Position numbers and translations under genes: made by a program
Shown: one piece after another, positions 1 through 12,400 of the stretch
How positions within the stretch are numbered: position 1 is the stretch's first letter
How the letters are laid out: every line of letters starts with the position of its first letter
From: Argentina anserina
Lineage: Eukaryota; Streptophyta; Magnoliopsida; Rosales; Rosaceae
DNA length: 64,000 bases
Assembly (NCBI RefSeq): GCF_933775445.1
Contig: NW_026089481.1
Coordinates: 1-64,000, forward strand
Direction: 5' to 3'
Notes under the pieces: generated by a model
What the model saw: only the letters and a program-made list of their open reading frames with translations
What the model was told of the DNA's origin: nothing
Database searches by the model: none

Positions 1-23
1 GTATCTTTTCATTTCTCGTTTGA
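1..23 (+). repeat. Segment C (23 bp), example
   Basis: C is GTATCTTT followed by TCATTTCTCGTTTGA. It aligns with segment A (GTATCTTTACATCGTTTGC) if A has lost, or C has gained, four bases (TTCT) after CAT. C and A therefore look like descendants of one ancestral segment. C occurs once per monomer, always directly before D. A frequent variant reads TTTTCTTTTCTCG or TTTTCTTTTGTCG in its middle (for example near 6190 and 13847). Confidence 0.9.
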
Positions 24-108
24 GTATCTTTCTGTAAGGCTTTCTGATGCGAGTTTCTATTGAATTTGAGAGTTTTGCAAGTGTGGGAGTGTGTTTCTTT
101 CAAACTGA
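24..108 (+). repeat. Segment D (84/85 bp), example
   Basis: D is the long, more G-rich part of the monomer (22 G, 10 C, 17 A, 36 T in this copy). It opens GTATCTTTCTGTAAGG, contains GATGCGAGTTTCTATTG and GCAAGTGTGGGAGTGTG, and ends TTTCTTTCAAACTGA. It has two length forms, GGCTTTCTGATG (85 bp) and GGCTTCTGATG or GGCTTGTGATG (84 bp), and three main body forms, GAATTTGAG, GTATTTGAG and GAATTTCAG. Degenerate octamers (GTTTCTAT, GTTTCTTT) lie inside it, so it may be an eroded run of shorter GTATCTTT segments; that is inference. Confidence 0.9.
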
Positions 109-149
109 GTATCTTTACATCGTTTGCGTATCTTTACTATTCCAATTGT
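109..149 (+). repeat. 41-bp A+B subrepeat, example
   Basis: A (19 bp, GTATCTTTACATCGTTTGC) plus B (22 bp, GTATCTTT then ACTATTCCAATTGT) make the 41-bp unit whose copy number sets monomer length. A commonly varies to TTTCC at its end, to TTTAAATCG or TTCAAATCG, and to TTTTCATCG. B varies to GTATGTTTAC at its start and to CCAATTCA, CCAAATGT or CCAATTGA at its end. These states are shared along HOR copies and act as lineage markers. Confidence 0.93.
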
Positions 150-190
150 GTATCTTTACATCGTTTGCATATCTTTACTATTCCAATTGT

Positions 191-339
191 GTATCTTTTC
201 ATTTCTCGTTTGAGTATCTTTCTGTAAGGCTTTCTGATGCGAGTTTCTATTGAATTTGAGAGTTTTGCAAGTGTGGGAGTGTGTTTCTTTCAAACTGAGT
301 ATCTTTACATCGTTTGAGTATCTTTACTATTCCAATTGT
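191..339 (+). repeat. Short monomer, 149 bp (n = 1, long D)
   Basis: C-D-A-B with a single 41-bp subrepeat and the long form of D. Its A segment ends GTTTGA instead of GTTTGC, resembling the end of segment C. It is the only 149-bp copy in the left part of the window; another starts near 61660. Confidence 0.9.
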
Positions 340-528
340 GTATCTTTTCATTTCTCGTTTGAGTATCTTTCTGTAAGGCTTCTGATGAGAGTTTCTATTG
401 AATTTGAGAGTTTTGCAAGTGTGGGAGTGTGTTTCTTTCAAACTGAGTATCTTTACATCGTTTGCGTATGTTTACTATTCCAATTGTGTATCTTTTCATC
501 GTTTGCGTATCTTTACTATTCCAATTGT
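340..528 (+). repeat. 189-bp monomer (n = 2, short D) with A' segment
   Basis: Two subrepeats with the short form of D (GGCTTCTGATG). The second A segment is the A' variant GTATCTTTTCATCGTTTGC, which carries the C-type base after the octamer. A 189-bp monomer is 63 codons, so runs of it keep one frame open and give the longest ORFs. This is arithmetic and not evidence of coding. Confidence 0.9.
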
Positions 529-1030
529 GTATCTTTTCATTTCTCGTTTGAGTATCTTTCTGTAAGGCTTCTGATGCGAGTTTCTATTGTATTTGAGAGT
601 TTTGCAAGTGTGGGAGTGTGTTTCTTTCAAACTGAGTATCTTTACATCGTTTGCGTATCTTTACTATTCCAATTGTGTATCTTTACATCGTTTCCGTATC
701 TTTACTATTCCAATTCTGTATCTTTACATCGTTTGCGTATCTTTACTATTCCAATTGTGTATCTTTACATCGTTTGCGTATCTTTACTATTCCAATTCAG
801 TATCTTTTCATTTCTCGTTTGAGTATCTTTCTGTAAGGCTTTCTGATGCGAGTTTCTATTGAATTTCAGAGTTTTGCAAGTGTGGGAGTGTGTTTCTTTC
901 AAACCGAGTATCTTTACATCGTTTGCGTATGTTTACTATTCCAATTGTGTATCTTTTCATCGTTTGCGTATGTTTACTATTCCAATTGTGTATCTTTTCA
1001 TCGTTTGCGTATCTTTACTATTCCAATTGT

Positions 1031-1178
1031 GTATCTTTTCATTTCTCGTTTGAGTATCTTTCTGTAAGGCTTCTGATGCGAGTTTCTATTGTATTTGAGA
1101 GTTTTGCAAGTGTGGGAGTGTGTTTCTTTCAAACTGAGTATCTTTACATCGTTTCCGTATCTTTACTATTCCAATTGT
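1031..1178 (+). repeat. Shortest monomer class, 148 bp (n = 1, short D)
   Basis: C-D-A-B with one subrepeat and the short D. Other 148-bp copies have D-segment ATG steps ending at 3457, 5393, 6760, 7855, 10415, 11971, 14867, 17031, 44073, 48001, 49681 and 62381. Most are paired at HOR distances, so they are copies of a few original events. Confidence 0.9.
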
Positions 1179-4100
1179 GTATCTCTTCATTTCTCGTTTG
1201 AGTATCTTTCTGTAAGGCTTCTGATGCGAGTTTCTATTGAATTTGAGAGTTTTGCAAGTGTGGGAGTGTGTTTCTTTCAAACTGAGTATCTTTACATCGT
1301 TTGCGTATGTTTACTATTCCAATTGTGTATCTTTACATCGTTTGCGTATCTTTACTATTCCAAATGTGTATCTTTTCATTTCTCGTTTGAGTATCTTTCT
1401 GTAAGACTTTCTGATGCGAGTTTCTATTGAATTTGAGAGTTTTGCAAGTGTGGGAGTGTGTTTCTTTCAAACTGAGTATCTTTACATCGTTTGCGTATCT
1501 TTACTATTCCAATTGTGTATCTTTACATCGTTTGCGTATCTTTACTATTCCAATTCAGTATGTTTTCATTTCTCGTTTGAGTATCTTTCTGTAAGGCTTT
1601 CTGATGCGAGTTTCTATTGAATTTCAGAGTTTTGCAAGTGTGGGAGTGTGTTTCTTTCAAACTGAGTATCTTTACATCGTTTGCGTATGTTTACTATTCC
1701 AATTGTGTATCTTTTCATCGTTTGCGTATCTTTACTATTCCAATTGTGAATCTTTTCATTTCTCGTTTGAGTATCTTTCTGTAAGGCTTCTGATGCGAGT
1801 TTCTATTGAATTTGAGAGTTTTGCAAGTGTGGGAGTGTGTTTCTTTCAAACTGAGTATCTTTACATCGTTTGCGTATGTTTACTATTCCAATTGTGTATC
1901 TTTACATCGTTTGCGTATCTTTACTATTCCAAATGTGTATCTTTTCATTTCTCGTTTGAGTATCTTTCTGTAAGGCTTTCTGATGCGAGTTTCTATTGAA
2001 TTTGAGAGTTTTGCAAGTGTGGGAGTGTGTTTCTTTCAAACTGAGTATCTTTACATCGTTTTCGTATGTTTACTATTCCAATTGTGTATCTTTACATCGT
2101 TTGCGTATCTTTACTATTCCAAATGTGTATCTTTTCATTTCTCGTTTGAGTATCTTTCTGTAAGGCTTTCTGATGCGAGTTTCTATTGAATTTGAGAGTT
2201 TTGCAAGTGTGGGAGTGTGGTTCTTTCAAACTGAGTATCTTTACATCGTTTGCGTATCTTTACTATTCCAATTGTGTATCTTTTCATCGTTTGCGTATCT
2301 TTACTATTCCAATTGTGTATCTTTTCATTTCTCGTTTGAGTATCTTTCTGTAAGGCCTCTGATGCGAGTTTCTATTGTATTTGAGAGTTTTGCAAGTGTG
2401 GGAGTGTGTTTCTTTCAAACTGAGTATCTTTACATCGTTTGCGTATCTTTACTATTCCAATTGTGTATCTTTACATCGTTTGCGTATCTTTACTATTCCA
2501 ATTGTGTATCTTTTCATTTCTCGTTTGAGTATCTTTCTGTAAGTCTTCTAATGCGAGTTTCTATTGAATTTGAGAGTTTTGCAAGTGTGGGAGTGTGTTT
2601 CTTTCAAACTGAGTATCTTTACATCGTTTGCGTATGTTTACTATTCCAATTGTGTATCTTTACATCGTTTGCGTATCTTTACTATTCCAATTGTGTATCT
2701 TTTCATTTCTCATTTGAGTATCTTTCTGTAAGGCTTTCTTATGCGAGTTTCTATTGAATTTGAGAGTTTTGCAAGTGTGGGAGTGTGTTTCTTTCAAACT
2801 GAGTATCTTTACATCGTTTGCGTATGTTTACTATTCCAATTGTGTATCTTTACATCGTTTGCGTATCTTTACTATTCCAAATGTGTATCTTTTCATTTCT
2901 CGTTTGAGTATCTTTCTGTAAGGCTTCTGATGCGAGTTTCTATTGTATTTGAGAGTTTTGCAAGTGTGGGAGTGTGTTTCTTTCAAACCGAGTATCTTTA
3001 CATCGTTTGCGTATGTTTACTATTCCAATTGTGTATCTTTACATCGTTTGCGTATCTTTACTATTCCAATTGTGTATCTTTTCATTTCTCGTTTGAGTAT
3101 CTTTCTGTAAGGCTTTCTTATGCGAGTTTCTATTGAATTTGAGAGTTTTGCAAGTGTGGCAGTGTGTTTCTTTCAAACTGAGTATCTTTACATCGTTTGC
3201 GTATCTTTACTATTCCAATTGTGTATCTTTACATCGTTTACGTATCTGTACTATTCCAATTGAGTATCTTTTCATTTCTCGTTTAAGTATCTTTCTGTAA
3301 GTCTTCTGATGCGAGTTTCTATTGAATTTGAGAGTTTTGCAAGTGTGGGAGTGTGGTTCTTTCAAACTGAGTATCTTTACATCGTTTGCGTATCTTTACT
3401 ATTCCAATTGTGTATCTTTTCATTTCTCGTTTGAGTATCTTTCTGTAAGGCTTCTGATGCGAGTTTCTATTGAATTTGAGAGTTTTGCAAGTGTGGGAGT
3501 GTGTTTCTTTCAAACTGAGTATGTTTACATCGTTTGCGTATCTTTACTATTCCAATTGTGTATCTTTACATCGTTTCTATATCTTTACTATTCCAATTAT
3601 GTATCTTTACATCGTTTGCGTATCTTTACTATTCCAATTGTGTATCTTTACATCCTTTGCGTATCTTTACTATTCCAATTGAGTATCTTTTCATTTCTCG
3701 TTTGAGTATCTTTCTGTAAGGCTTTCTGATGCGAGTTTCTATTGAATTTGAGAGTTTTGCAACTGTGGGAGTGTTTTTCTTTCAAACTGAGTATCTTTAC
3801 ATCGTTTGCGTATGTTTACTATTCCAATTGTGTATCTTTACATCGTTTGCGTATCTTTACTATTCCAATTGTGTATCTTTTCATTTCTCATTTGAGTATC
3901 TTTCTGTAAGGCTTTCTTATGCGAGTTTCTATTGAATTTGAGAGTTTTGCAAGTGTGGGAGTGTGTTTCTTTCAAACTGAGTATCTTTACATCGTTTGCG
4001 TATGTTTACTATTCCAATTGTGTATCTTTACATCGTTTGCGTATCTTTACTATTCCAAATGTGTATCTTTTCATTTCTCGTTTGAGTATCTTTCTGTAAG

Positions 4101-5234
4101 GCTTCTGATGCGAGTTTCTATTGTATTTGAGAGTTTTGCAAGTGTGGGAGTGTGTTTCTTTCAAACTGAGTATCTTTACATCGTTTGCGTATCTTTACTA
4201 TTCCAATTGTGTATCTTTAAATCGTTTGCGTATCTTTACTATTCCAATTCAGTATCTTTTCATTTCTCGTTTGAGTATCTTTCTGTAAGGCTTCTGATGC
4301 GAGTTTCTATTGAATTTGAGAGTTTTGCAAGTGTGGGAGTGTGTTTCTTTCAAACTGAGTATCTTTACATCGTTTGCGTATGTTTACTATTCCAATTGTG
4401 TATCTTTACATCGTTTGCGTATCTTTACTATTCCAAATGTGTATCTTTTCATTTCTCGTTTGAGTATCTTTCTGTAAGGCTTTCTGATGCGAGTTTCTAT
4501 TGAATTTGAGAGTTTTGCAAGTGTGGGAGTGTGTTTCTTTCAAACTGAGTATCTTTACATCGTTTGCGTATGTTTACTATTCCAATTGTGTATCTTTACA
4601 TCGTTTGCGTATCTTTACTATTCCAATTGTGTATCTTTTCATTTCTCGTTTGAGTATCTTTCTGTAAGGCTTGTTATGCGAGTTTCTATTGTATTTGAGA
4701 GTTTTGCAAGTGTGGGAGTGTGTTTCTTTCAAACTGAGTATCTTTACATCGTTTGCGTATCTTTACTATTCCAATTGTGTATCTTTAAATCGTTTGCGTA
4801 TCTTTACTATTCCAATTCAGTATCTTTTCATTTCTCGTTTGAGTATCTTTCTGTAAGGCTTCTGGTGCGAGTTTCTATTGAATTTTAGAGTTTTGCAAGT
4901 GTGGGAGTGTGTTTCTTTCAAACTGAGTATCTTTACATCGTTTGCGTATGTTTACTATTCCAATTGTGTATCTTTGCATCGTTTGCGTATCTTTACTATT
5001 CCAAATGTGTATCTTTTCATTTCTCGTTTGAGTATCTTTCTGTAAGGCTTTCTGATGCGAGTTTCTATTGAATTTGAGAGTTTTGCAAGTGTGGGAGTGT
5101 GTTTCTTTCAAACTGAGTATCTTTACATCGTTTGCGTATGTTTACTATTCCAATTGTGTATCTTTACATCGTTTGCGTATCTTTGCTATTCCAAATGTGT
5201 ATCTTTTCATTTCTCGTTTGAGTATCTTTCTGTA

Positions 5235-5640
5235 AGGCTTTCTGATGCGAGTTTCTATTGAATTTGAGAGTTTTGCAAGTGTGGGAGTGTGGTTCTTTCA
5301 AACTGTGTATCTTTACATCGTTTGCGTATCTTTACTATTCCAAATGTGTATCTTTTCATTTCTCATTTGAGTATCTTTCTGTAAGGCTTGTTATGCGAGT
5401 TTCTATTGTATTTGAGAGTTTTGCAAGTGTGGGAGTGTGTTTCTTTCAAACTGAGTATCGTTACATCGTTTGCGTATCTTTACTATTCCAATTGTGTATC
5501 TTTAAATCGTTTGCGTATCTTTACTATTCCAATTCAGTATCTTTTCATTCCTCGTTTGAGTATCTTTCTGTAAGGCTTCTGATGCGAGTTTCTATTGAAT
5601 TTGAGAGTTTTGCAAGTGTGGGAGTGTGTTTCTTTCAAAC
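5235..5640 (+). repeat. Diverged outlier copy of the 1,095-bp HOR cassette
   Basis: This piece matches about 6602-7007 at an offset of 1,367 bp and shares the rare markers GTGTGGTTC, ACTGTGTATC, CTTGTTATGCG and GTATCGTTACATCG. It differs by CATTTGAG near 5366, TTTAAATCG near 5502 and CATTCCTCG near 5547. It looks like an older copy of the cassette that was later amplified at 6.0-8.1 kb. Confidence 0.75.
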
Positions 5641-5984
5641 TGAGTATCTTTACATCATTTGCGTATGTTTACTATTCCAATTGTGTATCTTTTCATCGTT
5701 TGCGTATCTTTACTATTCCAATTGTGTATCTTTTCATTTCTCGTTTGAGTATCTTTCTGTAAGGCTTTCTGATGCGAGTTTCTATTGAATTTGAGAGTTT
5801 TGCAAGTGTGGGAGTGTGTTTCTTTCAAACTGAGTATCTTTAAATCGTTTGCGTATCTTTACTATTCCAATTGTGTATCTTTACATCGTTTCCGTATCTT
5901 TACTATTCCAATTGTGTATCTTTACATCGTTTGCGTATCTTTACTATTCCAATTGTGTATGTTTACATCGTTTGCGTATCTTTA

Positions 5985-8125
5985 CTATTCCAATTCAGTA
6001 TCTTTTCATTTCTCGTTTGAGTATCTTTCTGTAAGGCTTTCTGATGCGAGTTTCTATTGAATTTCAGAGTTTTGCAAGTGTGGGAGTGTGTTTCTTTCAA
6101 ACTGAGTATCTTTACATCGTTGGCGTATGTTTACTATTCCAATTGTGTATCTTTTCATCGTTTGCGTATCTTTACTATTCCAATTGTGTATCTTTTCTTT
6201 TCTCGTTTGAGTATCTTTCTGTAAGGCTTCTGATGCGAGTTTCTATTGTATTTGAGAGTTTTGCAAGTGTGGGAGTGTGTTTCTTTCAAACTGAGTATCT
6301 TTACATCGTTTGCGTATCTTTACTATTCCAATTGTGTATCTTTACATCGTTTGCGTATCTTTACTATTCCAATTGTGTATCTTTTCATTTCTCGTTTGAG
6401 TATCTTTCTGTAAGTCTTCTGATGCGAGTTTCTATTGAATTTGAGAGTTTTGCAAGTGTGGGAGTGTGTTTCTTTCAAACTGAGTATCTTTACATCGTTT
6501 GCGTATGTTTACTATTCCAATTGTGTATCTTTACATCGTTTGCGTATCTTTACTATTCCAAATGTGTATCTTTTCATTTCTCGTTTGAGTATCTTTCTGT
6601 AAGGCTTTCTGATGCGAGTTTCTATTGAATTTGAGAGTTTTGCAAGTGTGGGAGTGTGGTTCTTTCAAACTGTGTATCTTTACATCGTTTGCGTATCTTT
6701 ACTATTCCAAATGTGTATCTTTTCATTTCTCGTTTGAGTATCTTTCTGTAAGGCTTGTTATGCGAGTTTCTATTGTATTTGAGAGTTTTGCAAGTGTGGG
6801 AGTGTGTTTCTTTCAAACTGAGTATCGTTACATCGTTTGCGTATCTTTACTATTCCAATTGTGTATCTTTACATCGTTTGCGTATCTTTACTATTCCAAT
6901 TCAGTATCTTTTCATTTCTCGTTTGAGTATCTTTCTGTAAGGCTTCTGATGCGAGTTTCTATTGAATTTGAGAGTTTTGCAAGTGTGGGAGTGTGTTTCT
7001 TTCAAACTGAGTATCTTTACATCGTTTGCGTATCTTTACTATTCCAATTGTGTATCTTTACATCGTTTGCGTATGTTTACTATTCCAATTCAGTATCTTT
7101 TCATTTCTCGTTTGAGTATCTTTCTGTAAGGCTTTCTGATGCGAGTTTCTTTTGAATTTCAGAGTTTTGCAAGTGTGGGAGTGTGTTTCTTTCAAACTGA
7201 GTATCTTTACATCGTTTGCGTATGTTTACTATTCCAATTGTGTATCTTTTCATCGTCTGCGTATCTTTACTATTCCAATTGTGTATCTTTTCTTTTCTCG
7301 TTTGAGTATCTTTCTGTAAGGCTTCTGATGCGAGTTTCTATTGTATTTGAGAGTTTTGCAAGTGTGGGAGTGTGTTTCTTTCAAACTGAGTATCTTTACA
7401 TCGTTTGCGTATCTTTACTATTCCAATTGTGTATCTTTACATCGTTTGCGTATCTTTACTATTCCAATTGTGTATCTTTTCATTTCTCGTTTGAGTATCT
7501 TTCTGTAAGTCTTCTGATGCGAGTTTCTATTGAATTTGAGAGTTTTGCAAGTGTGGGAGTGTGTTTCTTTCAAACTGAGTATCTTTACATCGTTTGCGTA
7601 TGTTTACTATTCCAATTGTGTATCTTTACATCGTTTGCGTATCTTTACTATTCCAAATGTGTATCTTTTCATTTCTCGTTTGAGTATCTTTCTGTAAGGC
7701 TTTCTGATGCGAGTTTCTATTGAATTTGAGAGTTTTGCAAGTGTGGGAGTGTGGTTCTTTCAAACTGTGTATCTTTACATCGTTTGCGTATCTTTACTAT
7801 TCCAAATGTGTATCTTTTCATTTCTCGTTTGAGTATCTTTCTGTAAGGCTTGTTATGCGAGTTTCTATTGTATTTGAGAGTTTTGCAAGTGTGGGAGTGT
7901 GTTTCTTTCAAACTGAGTATCGTTACATCGTTTGCGTATCTTTACTATTCCAATTGTGTATCTTTACATCGTTTGCGTATCTTTACTATTCCAATTCAGT
8001 ATCTTTTCATTTCTCGTTTGAGTATCTTTCTGTAAGGCTTCTGATGCGAGTTTCTATTGAATTTGAGAGTTTTGCAAGTGTGGGAGTGTGTTTCTTTCAA
8101 ACTGAGTATCTTTACATCGTTTGCG
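5985..8125 (+). repeat. HOR, 1,095 bp, six monomers, about two copies
   Basis: Monomer steps of 189, 189, 190, 148, 189 and 190 bp starting at the D landmark 6044 repeat from 7139 to 8234. The markers CTTGTTATGCG (6755/7850), ACTGTGTATC (near 6669/7764) and GTATCGTTAC (near 6824/7919) recur 1,095 bp apart. Visible differences include CGTTGGCG near 6120, TTTCTTTTG near 7149 and CGTCTGCG near 7257. Similarity is lost near 7030/8125, where one copy reads GTATCTTTAC and the other GTATGTTTAC. Confidence 0.85.
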
Positions 8126-8187
8126 TATGTTTACTATTCCAATTGTGTATCTTTACATCGTTTGCGTATCTTTACTATTCCAAATGT

Positions 8188-8459
8188 GTATCTTTTCATT
8201 TCTCGTTTGAGTATCTTTCTGTAAGGCTTTCTGATGCGAGTTTCTATTGAATTTGAGAGTTTTGCAAGTGTGGGAGTGTGTTTCTTTCAAACTGAGTATC
8301 TTTACATCGTTTGCGTATCTTTACTATTCCAATTGTGTATCTTTACATCGTTTCCGTATCTTTACTATTCCAATTGTGTATCTTTACATCGTTTGCGTAT
8401 CTTTACTATTCCAATTGTGTATCTTTACATCGTTTGCGTATCTTTACTATTCCAATTCA
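8188..8459 (+). repeat. Long monomer class, 272 bp (n = 4, long D), example
   Basis: C-D followed by four 41-bp subrepeats. The second A ends TTTCC and the last B ends CCAATTCA. This exact layout is common from here to the right end. The 272-bp class is expected from 23 + 85 + 4 x 41. Confidence 0.92.
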
Positions 8460-9420
8460 GTATCTTTTCATTTCTCGTTTGAGTATCTTTCTGTAAGGCT
8501 TTCTGATGCGAGTTTCTATTGAATTTCAGAGTTTTGCAAGTGTGGGAGTGTGTTTCTTTCAAACTGAGTATCTTTACATCGTTTGCGTATGTTTACTATT
8601 CCAATTGTGTATCTTTTCATCGTTTGCGTATCTTTACTATTCCAATTGTGTATCTTTTCATTTCTCGTTTGAGTATCTTTCTGTAAGGCTTCTGATGCGA
8701 GTTTCTATTGTATTTGAGAGTTTTGCAAGTGTGGGAGTGTGTTTCTTTCAAACTGAGTATCTTTACATCGTTTGCGTATCTTTACTATTCCAATTGTGTA
8801 TCTTTACATCGTTTGCGTATCTTTACTATTCCAATTGTGTATCTTTACATCGTTTGCGTATCTTTACTATTCCAATTGTGTATCTTTTCATTTCTCGTTT
8901 GAGTATCTTTCTGTAAGTCTTCTGATGCGAGTTTCTATTGAATTTGAGAGTTTTGCAAGTGTGGGAGTGTGTTTCTTTCAAACTGAGTATCTTTACATCG
9001 TTTGCGTATCTTTACTATTCCAATTGTGTATCTTTACATCGTTTCCGTATCTTTACTATTCCAATTGTGTATCTTTACATCGTTTGCGTATCTTTACTAT
9101 TCCAATTGTGTATCTTTACATCGTTTGCGTATCTTTACTATTCCAATTCAGTATCTTTTCATTTCTCGTTTGAGTATCTTTCTGTAAGGCTTTCTGATGC
9201 GAGTTTCTATTGAATTTCAGAGTTTTGCAAGTGTGGGAGTGTGTTTCTTTCAAACTGAGTATCTTTACATCGTTTGCGTATGTTTACTATTCCAATTGTG
9301 TATCTTTACATCGTTTGCGTATCTTTACTATTCCAATTGTGTATCTTTACATCGTTTGCGTATCTTTACTATTCCAATTGTGTATCTTTTCATTTCTCGT
9401 TTGAGTATCTTTCTGTAAGT
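8188..9420 (+). repeat. Transition block with 691- and 502-bp offsets
   Basis: The 272-bp monomer with the TTTCC marker recurs at D landmarks 8234, 8925 and 9427, giving offsets of 691 (272+189+230) and 502 (272+230). The block is a short, irregular HOR and bridges the 1,095-bp and 1,556-bp HOR domains. Confidence 0.75.
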
Positions 9421-12400
9421 CTTCTGATGCGAGTTTCTATTGAATTTGAGAGTTTTGCAAGTGTGGGAGTGTGTTTCTTTCAAACTGAGTATCTTTACAT
9501 CGTTTGCGTATCTTTACTATTCCAATTGTGTATCTTTACATCGTTTCCGTATCTTTACTATTCCAATTGTGTATCTTTACATCGTTTGCGTAGCTTTACT
9601 ATTCCAATTGTGTATCTTTACATCGTTTGCGTATCTTTACTATTCCAATTCAGTATCTTTTCATTTCTCGTTTGAGTATCTTTCTGTAAGGCTTTCTGAT
9701 GCGAGTTTCTATTGAATTTCAGAGTTTTGCAAGTGTGGGAGTGTGTTTCTTTCAAACTGAGTATCTTTACATCGTTTGCGTATGTTTACTATTCCAATTG
9801 TGTATCTTTTCATCGTTTGCGTATCTTTACTATTCCAATTGTGTATCTTTTCATTTCTCGTTTGAGTATCTTTCTGTAAGGCTTCTGATGCGAGTTTCTA
9901 TTGTATTTGAGAGTTTTGCAAGTGTGGGAGTGTGTTTCTTTCAAACTGAGTATCTTTACATCGTTTGCGTATCTTTACTATTCCAATTGTGTATCTTTAC
10001 ATCGTTTGCGTATCTTTACTATTCCAATTGTGTATCTTTTCATTTCTCGTTTGAGTATCTTTCTGTAAGTCTTCTGATGCGAGTTTCTATTGAATTTGAG
10101 AGTTTTGCAAGTGTGGGAGTGTGTTTCTTTCAAACTGAGTATCTTTACATCGTTTGCGTATCTTTACTATTCCAATTGTGTATCTTTACATCGTTTGCGT
10201 ATCTTTACTATTCCAATTGTGTATCTTTTCATTTCTCGTTTGAGTATCTTTCTGTAAGGCTTTCTGATGCGAGTTTCTATTGTATTTGAGAGTTTTGCAA
10301 GTGTGGGAGTGTGTTTCTTTCAAACTGAGTATCTTTACATCGTTTGCGTATCTTTACTATTCCAATTGTGTATCTTTTCATTTCTCGTTTGAGTATCTTT
10401 CTGTAAGGCTTCTGATGCGAGTTTCTATTGAATTTGAGAGTTTTGCAAGTGTGGGAGTGTGTTTCTTTCAAACTGAGTATCTTTACATCGTTTGCGTATC
10501 TTTACTATTCCAATTGTGTATCTTTACATCGTTTGCGTATCTTTACTATTCCAATTGTGTATCTTTTCATTTCTCGTTTGAGTATCTTTCTGTAAGGCTT
10601 GTGATGCGAGTTTCTATTGTATTTGAGAGTTTTGCAAGTGTGGGAGTGTGTTTCTTTCAAACTGAGTATCTTTACATCGTTTGCGTATCTTTACTATTCC
10701 AATTGTGTATCTTTAAATCGTTTGCGTATCTTTACTATTCCAATTCAGTATCTTTTCATTTCTCGTTTGAGTATCTTTCTGTAAGGCTTTCTGATGCGAG
10801 TTTCTATTGAATTTCAGAGTTTTGCAAGTGTGGGAGTGTGTTTCTTTTAAACTGAGTATCTTTACATCGTTTGCGTATGTTTACTATTCCAATTGTGTAT
10901 CTTTACATCGTTTGCGTATCTTTACTATTCCAATTGTGTATCTTTTCATTTCTCGTTTGAGTATCTTTCTGTAAGGCTTCTGATGCGAGTTTCTATTGAA
11001 TTTGAGAGTTTTGCAAGTGTGGGAGTGTGTTTCTTTCAAACTGAGTATCTTTACATCGTTTGCGTATCTTTACTATTCCAATTGTGTATCTTTACATCGT
11101 TTCCGTATCTTTACTATTCCAATTGTGTATCTTTACATCGTTTGCGTAGCTTTACTATTCCAATTGTGTATCTTTACATCGTTTGCGTATCTTTACTATT
11201 CCAATTCAGTATCTTTTCATTTCTCGTTTGAGTATCTTTCTGTAAGGCTTTCTGATGCGAGTTTCTATTGAATTTCAGAGTTTTGCAAGTGTGGGAGTGT
11301 GTTTCTTTCAAACTGAGTATCTTTACATCGTTTGCGTATGTTTACTATTCCAATTGTGTATCTTTTCATCGTTTGCGTATCTTTACTATTCCAATTGTGT
11401 ATCTTTTCATTTCTCGTTTGAGTATCTTTCTGTAAGGCTTCTGATGCGAGTTTCTATTGTATTTGAGAGTTTTGCAAGTGTGGGAGTGTGTTTCTTTCAA
11501 ACTGAGTATCTTTACATCGTTTGCGTATCTTTACTATTCCAATTGTGTATCTTTACATCGTTTGCGTATCTTTACTATTCCAATTGTGTATCTTTTCATT
11601 TCTCGTTTGAGTATCTTTCTGTAAGTCTTCTGATGCGAGTTTCTATTGAATTTGAGAGTTTTGCAAGTGTGGGAGTGTGTTTCTTTCAAACTGAGTATCT
11701 TTACATCGTTTGCGTATCTTTACTATTCCAATTGTGTATCTTTACATCGTTTGCGTATCTTTACTATTCCAATTGTGTATCTTTTCATTTCTCGTTTGAG
11801 TATCTTTCTGTAAGGCTTTCTGATGCGAGTTTCTATTGTATTTGAGAGTTTTGCAAGTGTGGGAGTGTGTTTCTTTCAAACTGAGTATCTTTACATCGTT
11901 TGCGTATCTTTACTATTCCAATTGTGTATCTTTTCATTTCTCGTTTGAGTATCTTTCTGTAAGGCTTCTGATGCGAGTTTCTATTGAATTTGAGAGTTTT
12001 GCAAGTGTGGGAGTGTGTTTCTTTCAAACTGAGTATCTTTACATCGTTTGCGTATCTTTACTATTCCAATTGTGTATCTTTACATCGTTTGCGTATCTTT
12101 ACTATTCCAATTGTGTATCTTTTCATTTCTCGTTTGAGTATCTTTCTGTAAGGCTTGTGATGCGAGTTTCTATTGTATTTGAGAGTTTTGCAAGTGTGGG
12201 AGTGTGTTTCTTTCAAACTGAGTATCTTTACATCGTTTGCGTATCTTTACTATTCCAATTGTGTATCTTTAAATCGTTTGCGTATCTTTACTATTCCAAT
12301 TCAGTATCTTTTCATTTCTCGTTTGAGTATCTTTCTGTAAGGCTTTCTGATGCGAGTTTCTATTGAATTTCAGAGTTTTGCAAGTGTGGGAGTGTGTTTC

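Larger units (their letters stand above)
1..190 (+). repeat. Reference monomer, 190 bp (n = 2, long D)
   Basis: This first complete monomer sets the phase used here: C at 1-23, D at 24-108, A at 109-127, B at 128-149, A at 150-168, B at 169-190. The next C starts at 191. All six segments open with GTATCTTT or a one-base variant; the last B opens ATATCTTT because of a G-to-A change at 169. The 190-bp length, with its 189-bp short-D partner, is the commonest class in the window. Confidence 0.95.
1..5940 (+). repeat. Left segment: mixed monomers, short-range duplications
   Basis: This stretch is mainly 189/190-bp monomers with a few of 148, 230 and 272 bp. It has more private changes than the rest of the window, for example AAACCGAG near 905 and 2990, GATGAGAG at 385, CATTTGAG near 2710 and 3890, CTTATGCGAG at 2740 and 3918, and TTTTAGAG near 4884. 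A partial repeat at 1,178 bp offset links about 2600-2980 with 3778-4160; the CATTTGAG and CTTATGCGAG markers are shared. No long HOR is visible. No gene is present. Confidence 0.8.

Noticed and set aside
247..441. Recurrent minus-strand ORFs of about 64-78 codons
   Set aside because: They occur where n = 1 or similar monomers leave the reverse frame open and recur with the repeat. No start signal or conservation beyond the satellite itself.
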